A model generated the notes under the pieces. The model was given only the letters and a program-made list of their open reading frames with translations. It ran no database searches and was not told where the DNA came from. A stretch of DNA of 64,000 nt from Dryas octopetala (taxonomy: Eukaryota; Streptophyta; Magnoliopsida; Rosales; Rosaceae), in NCBI GenBank assembly GCA_963921425.1, contig OY992838.1:20315861-20379860 (forward strand), read 5' to 3'. Below are positions 12,259 through 23,600 of this stretch, one piece after another. How positions within the stretch are numbered: the first letter of the stretch is position 1; each line of letters begins with the position of its first letter. Made by a program: the position numbers and the translations under genes.

Positions 12259-12646
12259 TTGTTCTAAACCTTTTCAGTCACTCTCCAGTCTCCACCCACA
12301 TAAAAATATAAAATAAATAATTTCAGTGGACAGTGTGAACTAATGACTGACTAGTATTAAGTATTCGGCCACACATCTTACCATTTGAGAAATGTTTAGA
12401 TAATGAGAATAGCTTAGCTGATCACAAATCACGTCACCAAGTCAAGAGGAGTTTCAATTTCTCAAAAAAAACAAAACAAAATTTTTGTGAAAAATGTAAA
12501 TGTCCGTTGTAACTTGTAACTTGTATGTAGAAAAAAAAAATTTCAAAAAAATTAAATTTCAATCTCTATAACATAAATATGTTTTTTTTTTTTTTTTTTT
12601 TTTTTAGAGAAATCTCTCCAATATTGTAAAAAGAAAAAAGAGAGAA
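12259..12646. other. Upstream region of the WAT1-related gene
   Basis: Promoter side of the minus-strand gene. It ends in homopolymer A and T runs (12530-12605) that abut the nested MITE. No specific promoter element is identified with confidence. Confidence 0.4.
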
Positions 12647-13817
12647 TTATAATAAGTTTTTTTTTATCATAAATAGCCCCTCAAATCTCACTCAAACATC
12701 AATTTAGTTTCTAAAGTGCATTTTCACTCCATTAATGTCATCCCTCATATTTGCCACCGAACATTAATTTGTTCCCTCCGTCCAATTGTGTTTAATTTTC
12801 CATTTAAAATACCAATTTTCAAGGACAAATATGTCTTTATATCCCTAGACACTTTGAAAAGTTGTCAACAATAGTTTGGGACTCGGAAAAATTCCCTAAA
12901 ACTTTTTACAGACACGTCTTGAGTAGTACTATTTTTATATGAGGTCAAATTAAAATAAAATGTTATTTTAATTTTCTAGAAATTAGTTTGGAAATTCTAA
13001 ATTTTCTAAAAAATATTAAACTTCAATTTGATAATTTGACCTCATATAAAAATAGTAATAGTCAAAACGAGTCAATAAAAATTTTTGAGGACTTTTTTCG
13101 TGTCTCGAGTTATTTTTGGCAAATTTTTAAAGTATGTATAGGGTAGAGGTGTCAAACGGGCCGGCCCGGCCCGTTTAAGTTGAGTCTATCATGCTTTCCT
13201 GCCATGCTCGGGCCGGCCCATATAGTTAAGACCTAAACCCGGCACGGCCCGCGGGACATTCGTGCTCGTGCCGTGCCTTAAACGGGACGACCCATAGACC
13301 TTTTTTTATTTTTATTTTTTGTGGTGATAAAACAAATCTTATGATATTTTTTTTATAATTAAATATTAACATTATTTTTCATGAAAATTGAATATTTTTG
13401 TTAAAAAGTTATCTAAAACTGGAAAAAACAATATTAAAATAATCGTGCCTAATTCGGACTCATTTCGTGCCCGTGCTCATGTCGTGCTCGTGCTGTGTCG
13501 TGTCCGATGGGCTAAAAACTTCGACCCGGCCCATTTAATCATGTCGTGTCGTGTTGTGCCGTACCTATTTTAATTGTGCCGTGTCGTGCTCGGGCCAGCC
13601 CGACCAGACTCGTTTGATACCTCTAGTATAGAGGGTGTTAAGATATATTTGCCCTTCAAATTAAAAATGGTATTTTAAACAAAAAATTAAATAAAAGAGG
13701 ATAAAGGGACTAAATTGATGTTCGGTGACAAAGATGAAAGATAATATTAATCAAATTAATATTTTGATAAAACTTAAAAGACTATTTATGATAAAAAAAA
13801 AAAAATTCTTATAATAA
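12647..13817. mobile_element. Long-TIR Mutator-type MITE carrying nested insertions
   Basis: Outer element 12656-13808, flanked by the 9-bp direct repeat TTATAATAA (12647-12655 and 13809-13817). The outer arms (about 200 bp each) are inverted copies that share TTATCATAAATAG at the tips and TTTAAAATACCA further in. Inside lies another inverted repeat (about 12870-12952 and 13034-13125; tip of the stem TATATGAGGTCAAAT) and the separate element at 13145-13624. No transposase is encoded. Confidence 0.82.
13145..13624. mobile_element. GC-rich MITE nested in the larger MITE
   Basis: About 480 bp. It begins AGAGGTGTCAAACGGG and ends in CGTTTGATACCTCT, its approximate inverted copy. The next layers are GGGCCGGCCCGGCCCG-type words at both ends. 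Flanks GTATAGGG/GTATAGAG suggest an 8-9 bp target duplication with one change. Its GC-rich ends stand out sharply from the AT-rich host element. It was probably inserted by a hAT- or Mutator-type transposase. Confidence 0.75.
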
Positions 13818-15003
13818 TGATCCTGAATTTTATACCAATGAACATACTTGGTATATCACGTTAGAGGAAAAAATTAATGAAAGTCCAAGCGCCTTTCATA
13901 ATCACACAGTTTACCCTTTTTTTTTTTCTGGGTTAGGAAGGTTTTTTCAACTGTATTTGTATCCCTTCGCGGCTTCACCATACACCCAAAAAATCCAATT
14001 TTAATCTTTTATAAAACTAAAAAAAGTCTGGGTCCTCTTATGATGACTTGTCGGCTGGGCGTCGGCTCACTTTTCATTTTTTCAACCCATACCCTTCTTT
14101 TCCTATCCCTTACTCAAACTAACCATAAGGAGGTTCCTCCGACCTTGTCCGCTTTCACATTCGTACGTTATTGCAATTTATCTAGAGGAATAAGATGGAT
14201 TTATCTATTCACATATGGATATAAATATACAATGGTTTTTTTGTTATTGCAATTTATGTATCCATTTAAATACCTTTTTTTCCATTATTGAATGCGCCTT
14301 ACATGACCCAGTCATGTGGGTAATATCTCTCAAATCAAACAACGCGTATTATAATATAAAAAATCTAACTATCGATTCAAGTTTTTTTGAAAAATAATTT
14401 AAAAACAGTCACAATCGGACTTTTTCTTCTTTAATTATCTAAATCTTTCTTTTGATTTATAAATTTATTTTTATTAGGGGTTCTAGATGGAAGGAATTAA
14501 CACATGGAGTTTTATACATGAGACGCGTGAACATATATATATTGCTTTAATTTAAAGGAAGCAATAAGGTTCCACGGCACATAAAACTTAAAAGTCGTAA
14601 TAGATGACAAAAGGATTTTACATACAGACGTTTAGTTGGTTGAATATTTGGCACCGAGGGCAGGCATATATGTAATAATATGTCAGAGCCGCCCAATAAA
14701 TACATATACAATACAAAACCTACTACGTTACTACCTCAGCTCCTGGCTAGAAAGTCAAAGAAGGAAGCTTGCCTTCAACCGTGTCATATAGCGAGTACAA
14801 CGACTCTTCCTTGCTCGTTCCTACCCTCGGCTTAAAAATTGGTTATAAGTAAGTCGGATCACCTAACTCTACAACATCAAATCAATACAAAGTAGAAGAA
14901 AGAAATAATTTATTGATCAGTACGAATTGAGGTGGTGTTGATTCTTGATCTAATTAATTCATCTGTTGTGGAAATTAAGTTGGATCGATTCGATATTATT
15001 GAA
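13818..15003. other. Intergenic region upstream of the NHL6-like gene
   Basis: AT-rich with no coding signal. It includes the promoter and 5' UTR of the next gene; a possible TATA-type word lies near 14692-14705 (AATAAATACATATA), but the transcription start is unknown. Confidence 0.4.
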
Positions 15004-15786
15004 ATGGCAGATCACCAAAGAATCCATCCAGTAGTCCATGATGTTGAAGCACGTGGTGCAGCAGCACCAGATGTACCATTGGTACCAAGGGGAGCTTCTA
15101 AATCGGATAAAGGCGATCAGCATCATGGCGAGTATCCTCCGTTTCAAGGACGAAGCATTCCAGTGATGCATTCCGCGCCACCAAAGAAAAGAAGAAGTTG
15201 TTTCCGTAGGTGCCTGTGCTGGACTGTTTGCCTGCTGTTGCTCCAAGTGGTTGTGATAGCCATCACTGGCGGAATTATATTCCTTGTGTTCCGACCAAAG
15301 CTTCCAAAATACTCGGTGGACAAATTGCAGATAACCCGGTTCAATGTGAGCGACGCTGATGGGAGCTTGGATGCGACTTTTGACGTGAGCATCACGGCAA
15401 GAAACCCTAACAAGAAGATTGGGATATACTATGAAGGAGGGAGCCGAATAAGTGTGTCGTACACACCCCAAGGGACGAAGCTATGCGAAGGAGCTTTGCC
15501 GAAATTCTACCAGGGTCACCGCAACACCACTCAACTTGTAGTTCCTCTCACCGGAACCACGCCAGATGCCGCGGGCCTTCTCACCACACTCCAACAACAG
15601 CAGCAGCAGACTGGCAACGTTCCCCTCACTCTTAGGGTCAGGCAACCTGTAAGAATTAAGCTTGGCAGCCTCAAGCTCCCCAAGATCAAATTTGTGGTCC
15701 GTTGCAGGTTGTTGGTCGACAGTCTTTATGAGAACAATGATATTAGAATTCAGAGCAGTAGCTGCAAGTTCAGGCTTAGGCTATAA
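15004..15786 (+). CDS. NHL6: NDR1/HIN1-like (NHL6-type) LEA_2 membrane protein
   Basis: Single exon, 260 aa; 15004 is the first in-frame ATG. Residues 1-60 form a cytosolic tail containing PLVPRG, then APPKKRRSC (58-66). A Cys-rich junction and one membrane segment (about 72-96) follow, then RPKLPKYSVDKLQITRF (97-113), and the LEA_2/WHy domain with the family box NPNKKIGIYY (134-143). It ends in IQSSSCKFRLRL. This matches Arabidopsis NHL6 over its whole length; NHL6 is a plasma-membrane protein linked to abscisic-acid and salt responses (family knowledge). The family also serves in defence signalling. The symbol is by similarity; an NHL2 or other close paralog cannot be excluded. Confidence 0.9.
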   Translation: MADHQRIHPVVHDVEARGAAAPDVPLVPRGASKSDKGDQHHGEYPPFQGRSIPVMHSAPPKKRRSCFRRCLCWTVCLLLLQVVVIAITGGIIFLVFRPKLPKYSVDKLQITRFNVSDADGSLDATFDVSITARNPNKKIGIYYEGGSRISVSYTPQGTKLCEGALPKFYQGHRNTTQLVVPLTGTTPDAAGLLTTLQQQQQQTGNVPLTLRVRQPVRIKLGSLKLPKIKFVVRCRLLVDSLYENNDIRIQSSSCKFRLRL

Positions 15787-17480
15787 TTCATGAATTCTTA
15801 ATTTCCATTTTTTTTTTCGCCGATATATCCATCTATAGCCGATGATTCTTTTCCTTTCTTTCATTTTTTAAGCTTTGAGGATTCTATGTGATAATATATT
15901 TATACACACGTACACACTAGCTGCTTTGCTGCATTAGTGCTGTTTTAGCATGCTCTTTGTATAGCTAGCAGCTGCATGATCTGTTCAGAATATAAGTAAA
16001 TAAAATTGCCTCTAGCTCTCTTTCTCTCTCTCTCACTAAAACTCTGCTTCCACTGGTATATGCTATATCGGTTTAAATTGTTTAATGGTGGAGGAGATTT
16101 ACTGACTTCGATCGAGTAGATCCATATTCGGATCAACTTGATATTTTTAAGTTCCTTGTATTAATCTTATAAAAATAAAATTATGTAATTAATAGAGTAC
16201 ACTATAGAACTTGTCTAGTTGTTTACTAAATTACAAGTTACAGTTGCCACCAGTACTGTAGCGTGAACATAGATCCCATGGTGGTATGGTGTCCCTTAGG
16301 GGGCCACCAATCGTTAATTGATGAATGTATCAAGTCAAATCAATCGTGTAATCTAAACTTATAATGTTTTTTTGGAAAGAGTGTACTGTGTATCTAACCA
16401 TACATGTACGCACCCATAATGTATCTCCAATGACAAATCACATTAGCCTCTACACAATAGAGTCTGCTACCCTGTTGAATGAGAAGGGAACAAGAAGAAA
16501 AATGCGAAAAAATTGGCATCTCTAGAGGTTCAAGGCATGATCTGACAGCTCTCTTGTTTTGCTGTTTTGGTGTTGGATTCAGATGGGGGCTATTTTGGTA
16601 AAACCGATTTCAACGGGGATGGTTAAATGCGGCGAGAAGGAGAGGAAGATGAGGGACTTTTTTTTCTTCACTAGGGCAAGATTAAGACTACAAAAATTCC
16701 AAGAAAGAAAAACGAGAGGGTAGATCCAAAGAAAGCAAACATAAAGAATACGTTATAGGTTTCTGGCATCGACATGTTCTTACAAGTTACATCTACACCA
16801 AAGAATTATATGAGTCATAAAAAAACTCAAAATCTATGAAAAAAAATATTAATGCAAATAAATAAGCAAAGTTACCACTTAATTTAATTATTACAATGCA
16901 GGAACAAAGAAGCATACTTGTATACTTTTTAGGAAGAGTTCCATCATCACCATGCATATACCTTCCGGCAATATATAGCAATTTTGTTATCAGCTAAAGT
17001 TATCTGCTGGCCAATCCTTTGCCAACCAAACTACCTTGCTGGTTGACCAATGTGCAGATCACGCTCCCCTTCTGATTCTCATTTCGTAATAGACATTGCT
17101 TGGCAGAATTGTTGATGGCTCCTGAATGCATTTGATTGTGTGTCGTAGCTTGTCATGCTACTGTTGTTAGTGCATTAAATCCACTGGTTGCCTATATCAA
17201 ATTGCCTTCAAATTTCATTATGTGCATGATTAGTGCATTAAATACCAAAAATAAATCCCATAAAAAAGATAATAAACGGTGTAAAACTCACCAGTTTCAT
17301 TCACTCAGTTTTACACTGATGTCAAGTACTCACCTATAAAGTTCAAGAGTAATCCTGCCTAATATGCTTACACACGCCAAGATAGATACACACACATAAG
17401 GGTACATACTCACACATATATGGCAATTCAAGAGAACTCTTTACCTTTCTGTTTTCCTCTGAGCTAGTAGTTCACCCATT
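15787..17480. other. Intergenic, 3' region of NHL6-like and NBS1 genes
   Basis: AT-rich, with a short CT-rich run near 16014-16035. Open frames here are short and unlike known proteins. The two genes converge on this region. Confidence 0.5.
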
Positions 17481-17891
17481 TTAACCATGAGTAAGAATCC
17501 CATGAAGAGAACCAGCTACACGACGACGTCGACCCCTAAGTCATTGAAACAAATTGTAAGTTCTCAGGCACATCCTCTTCTGATTTATCGAAAAAAAAAA
17601 AAAAAGAGAGATGCATTACTGTTCATTATTAAATAATTCTTCGGAAATGGCTTCCATATGCTTTCTCCTTTTCTCTTCTTTCACAGACTCTACCACTTCC
17701 TCACTCCCATAGTCAGAATCTCTATCATCAAGAAACAAAGAACAACATAATGATACATCTGGTGATGTTCTAAACGCCATACATAAATTGGATAGGATTG
17801 ACAAAATGGATCTTACTTGTATGGGTACTTCAAGAATGGAATAAGATTGTTGAAGCTATTCCCTGATTGAATATTTGTCTGCAGTTCCATA

Positions 17892-17936
<45 letters not shown>

Positions 17937-20631
17937 CTTTCAAAATGCAAGGTAGTTTAACAGGTATGCATTGAGCATATTCTCGTCATAAACAACCACT
18001 AAAAGTATTAAGGCACTGATAATCGAGTGTGTTATTACATCTTAATCAGCATACTTGAAAAGTGCACAATAAAGTCCATAAAAATTTTCCCGTTGCTTAC
18101 AGGAGAGCAAATGGGTTGCCTTTTTCTCAGATTAAGCATGTTTAAGAAATTGGGATTGATTTAACTTGCGTATAAATCAGCTAAATTCAAAACTATGCAA
18201 CATAAATAGGAGTTGATACTGTATTATCACTTGACATACCAAAATAAAAGTTTAAATGACAAGCGCATATTGAAACCTCATCATACATCAGCTAATTCAA
18301 AACTATGCAACATAAACAGGAGTTAAAGATGTACTATTCCTCGACATGCCAAAATATATATTAAAGGACATAAGCCTATTGAAACCTCACCGCACGGTAT
18401 CAGTATGTAACTGGTAAAGTGATGAGGACATCGTTATTAAACCATTCAAGGTTTATGAGCGGAAAAGATGGAAAAAGAAAAAAAATGATCGAGTCCTTTC
18501 ATTGTGGCTGGATTAAGAGCAGAACATTACTTCTCTGCATTTATGGCTTTGTTTCCAGCAATTTATTGGGTTTATTTTCAGTTTTATTTTCTTCAATACT
18601 TGTGTCAGTTTCAGTTCAAATAAACTTTTAAAGCATAAGTTTCAGTCTCATAAAATTAATTAGGACACTTATGCATGAGTTATCTTTAGGAATTTGGGGA
18701 GTTTTTCTTTGTAATTGGGACTTTAATGCTAGTCTATTTGGGAGGTATTTTTAGATGCATCTTGCTGGAGAAAAATAATGATGATGATGAATAAAACATT
18801 TTATCAGAAATTTTCTGGTTTGTTAATTTTCCTGCGATGGGAACTTTTGGTGTGAAGCCAAGTTTTGGGTGTGAAACCTTGTGATCATCCAACTACTTTA
18901 TCTTTCTATAATCTGAGCTTAATCCTTCTTGTCTTTGAGCTTTCATTATACATCTCTCAAGTAAGTGTTCCTTGATATATTATTCCCTTTCCCTGCAAAC
19001 TTTCTTCCTTTCTTTGTTTCTTCAATCTTACATCTATTGTTGAACTCACTTCACTACTATATTCTATTTAGTTCTCTCCATTAAATTAGAACAACCCTAA
19101 GCTAGAGGATTCAACACATTCATTATTACCACTTGAACACAAGATTTTATAAGGAACTTTCTGTGGGTTTAAAGCTGATTCGTTTCATACTAATCTTACT
19201 TTTGAATTTTCCTTATATGAGTGTGGGTGTTAGCTAATTTATATTCAAAGCTTAAAATTAATTATAGTTGATCTTGGCTTTAGTATCATATCCTGCATCA
19301 TAAAGCTTAGGTCATTACCTTTCTGAAGCGTTTGAAATTTATGATTCTGTTGTTTGCAGTTGTAACAGCACTGGTACAGGGTACGCTCGTATCTCGCACA
19401 ATCAAGTCATGGCTAAAAATAATATCTGCAGTTCCACTTTCAGACTCGTCAAGCTTGCCTCTAATGGTGGATATGTCACTACAATGTCTAGAGCTCATGA
19501 CATAGTTATTTTCCGATTTGGTAGCTGCGTGATTCATGGAGATTTCATGGGGCACATTTTCGACAACTCCAGTGCCAACAGATGCAGTTTCCGGAACTGA
19601 TGCAGCTGTTTCTTCTACATCAGAATCAGCTACCACCGTTTCATCTGTGGAGCATGATGATGATACAACTACTGCAAACAACACATATTCAGCTACATTG
19701 CCTTCAAAAGAAACAACACACACGTGTACTAGCTTCTTCACTGTGCGAATAATACTCACTTCAATAAAAAGAAAACAGTGTGGAGATGATACAAAGAATA
19801 ATCTCAGCTACATGCAAAAGAAACAACACACACACAAACACACACATGTGTACTAGCGTCTTTCACTGCATGAATAATACTCTCACTTCAATGAAAAAAG
19901 AAAACAGTGTGGAGGTGATACAACGAATAATCTCAGGAAAAAGAAAACTGATAAAGCAGTTCTTTTTAGTGACAATGTGCTATAATTAAGGGGAGAGTGG
20001 GGTCAGATTTCGGCAGATCTGGTTTTCTCACACTGAGACTTTGCATCAAGGTTCTTCCACATAATTAGAGTCAAGTAGACACGTCATGTTTCCTTAAAGT
20101 GGTTTTGCAGTTTTAAAGGTGATTTAGTTGTTTTTCCTCAGAAGGTCTGTTTTCTCGGTGCAGCAGGCCTTCTTTTGGTACAGCACCTTTTTTATCTTTG
20201 ATTTGGGGTATGACAGATCACAGATATGTACTTGGCTTCTTCTGCATTGGGCATGACTTCTCTGGCTCGGGTATGCTGTGTTTGAATTCAAAAGATGTTA
20301 TTTTTAATTATTTTCAGACTTATTCCAATAAGGTGAAAGAGAGGGGTGGGCTAGTGGCATTGTGAGCCAGAGTGCATTCCCAAAAGATATTCCTCATATC
20401 ACTTTAATTCAATTGATTGGGTGTAACTACTTAGTTTGGTCAAGATTGCTATTTATTAAGGGCAAGATTCATATATAATATATTTATTAATTTATATAAA
20501 CAACTAGAGATTCATATTTTCTCAACAGTCCTTGTCCTTCATCCCAGTTGTTCAGACTCATCAGAGCAACTAATCTATTACGACAATGTAAGTATATGAA
20601 ACCTCCAAAACCCTAGCATGCAAAAAAAAAA

Positions 20632-20664
<33 letters not shown>

Positions 20665-23600
20665 AACATCTCCTAAAACCTTCAAAGTACCAATAACACA
20701 ATGCATAATGAATCCAAAAGACAACCAGAATACTCACCGCAAGGTGATTTTAACATAGATGGATCCAGCCGTCCATTTAAAACAGCGCATATTATGCCTA
20801 TTTCATTCACTCTTAATAGTGAACCAAGCTTACTGAAGTGATCGTCTGATAATCTTTCCGGGATAACACACACAACACGATCATTTTCTCCACATTCAGA
20901 GCTCTGAAAGGAAATATACATCCCAAAAGATTCAGAAAATAAGCCAAATATATAATATCCCTCAAGCCATGCACAATATGACCAAACTTACAAGGTTAAA
21001 AATAAAAAAATTGTTATTTTTTCTTTAATTAATTTGGTTAGCAGATATTATATTTAGGGTCAGTCAATTAATAGCTTTCTTCATTATTTGTAACCTTTGA
21101 AGGGAGCTTAGGCGTGACAAACATAGATAATTCATGGAAACTTGGATAGATCATGGACTAACTCAGCAATCTTATAGACTTCACAAAAAAGTTTCGTTTT
21201 AGAATATCAGGTGGAAAAAAAAACAGCAATATGTAGTCAGCACAGAACCCAGTACGAGATAACACATGCACATGGGGGAAAAAAGTGGTAGGCAGGTTAT
21301 GCGGATATATATGAACCCAGCACATACAAAGATAGGTACACGTACATGTGTCTATACACATGTATGTATGCATGCAATGTATTTCCATAAATACTGAAAT
21401 AGAAATTAACACCTGTGTTTTAATGAAGGGGTGGATGAAATGCTAATTTTAAAATATTTGTCATGAAGCTGGCATATAAGGTAAGCAAGTGACACTATAC
21501 ATAGGAAAACCTTGAGAAAAGACTGGACTCTTTCAACCTTGGCAACTGTCTTCATGAGTTAATTGAGTAATTACACCTTTTTGTGCCCTACGGCACATGC
21601 AAAATTGGGTATTTTAAGGCATACATTAGTTTTTTCAAGAGGGAAAAGGAAGAAAGATAGAGGGAAGAAACAATACTAAAAAAATAAAAATAAAAAGCCT
21701 AATTTGTCTAGATTCTAAACTCCAATTATAAGACACAATTTATAATGCCACAAGTTATAAACCTAAGCACAAGTGCAAGCACAGTTCCTGATTCTATAGG
21801 ATCTAGAGAGCATGCACCTTGGTTACCTTGGTCAAAATAGCAAGAATATTCAAAATATGAACCATGATGAGTCTCTCAAAATATGAACCATGATATGGCA
21901 GTTGATATTCAAAATAACTGGAAAGCAACCAAACTCACTGAACAGCTAACAACAATATCATCCACAAAAACTTCCAACAAGTTGCAATTGTTGGCCTAGA
22001 ACTTTCCCTTCAGGTCATCTCCTATTAATTTTATTCAGAGAATCTGACTGTAAATTCACTGTTTGAGCACACTCAACCTATAGACTTGAAAACTCATTTT
22101 TTCTGCTCACATAAATTTGTGTTTACATTCTATGTAGAATCACAGACAATAAATAAAATGTTTCAGATATGATAGGTCAACCAAAAAAGATAAACCCATA
22201 TTAAGTATTGATAATAAAGACACTTTTTATCTTCCGATTTTCATAAGCAATAGTATGTAAAGACTAATACTGAACTAAAAAGAAGAACACTAGTATGAGT
22301 TTTCTATGATTTTAATTTCGATAACCAGAAATTTTCCTAGCAAGTATGTGAAGAATTATATAAAATAAATAAATCTACCTATAATCAAACAGTGGATAAC
22401 GTGCAAATAATAGAACAAATGAAAAAAAAAAAAAAAAAAAAAACAGTTAAAAAAGAGAACTTTTTAATAAGAACTTTAAACAGACAATATAATATCAATA
22501 GAGTAAACATTTGAATGCAAATGAAAGGAGAAGGTGTTCATGTAAGTATTTATACATATTTCAAAATTGAGAATCATACTTTGCTATTTGAATTAAACCC
22601 TTCGATGGAAAAAATCTTTGCACCACTCACTTCCAGTAAGGACTGCAACCTATTCCTGAATTTATACTGTAAGAGCATAAAAATACATAGATTAGCATAT
22701 AGCGCAATCATTTCAAAATGTTCAGACAAGATTTGAGCTCTCAAACATGAATGTATATATGCATTGGAGAGAGCAACAAAACTATTTATTACACATCTGC
22801 CTAAAACAATTTACAACTTGTAAAATCCTACTTTAGTTTTAAAGCTTTCAGTGTTGACTAATCTGTGTTTGCATGTAAGGTTATTTATAGCCAAATGCAC
22901 AGATGTTAACATTTAACAAATTTCTCTAATAGAAAAAATCATGAACAAATATGAAAATATAATTTCCTTTTGCAAGGATCACTAGTAAATTTGAACTGAT
23001 ATGAGTTCAGAAAAAAATGATTCTAAATTTTCTAAGGGATTACAGGAATCAAAACATTACCGCAGATATTGAATCCAACAAAAAGGTGTATCCTTCTAAA
23101 CAGTTTTCGCGAGTTCTTGGGTCTGCAAGTTTGACTGATACTCCTTCCACTGTAAGTGTTGGAGCAAAGCTGATTAAGGGACAGAAGAGAACATTAATTT
23201 ATCAGCTCAACCATTGGTAATCTACTTGGAACTCAATAAATAGAGGTAAGATCCAAAACAAGATTAGAATTAACACTCACGGTTTGCAACTAGGAAGCTC
23301 AGTGCAGATGTTTTTTTCTGCAACACACTAAATAAACCGCAGCAATCAGTAATAATAGCGAAGTGGAATGAAAATAGAGAGCATATGTTACATTGAAAAT
23401 GTCCCATCAAAGTAGTAATAAATAGTTCTAGATTTAATTATTTTTGCCTTTTAGACAATTAGGCATACTTTTTCATCATGTTGTGATACCAGTGCTCATT
23501 TTCAAAATGCCAAAAAGATGGGATAATTTATACAAAAAGGTAATCAAATAAGAGAAAAAAGATATAGGAAGAACTGTACAAAAACAACACATGGAAGCAT

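Noticed and set aside
14040..14397. Two overlapping open frames upstream of the NHL6-like gene
   Set aside because: Composition is that of AT-rich intergenic DNA, and there is no recognisable motif or neighbouring exon.
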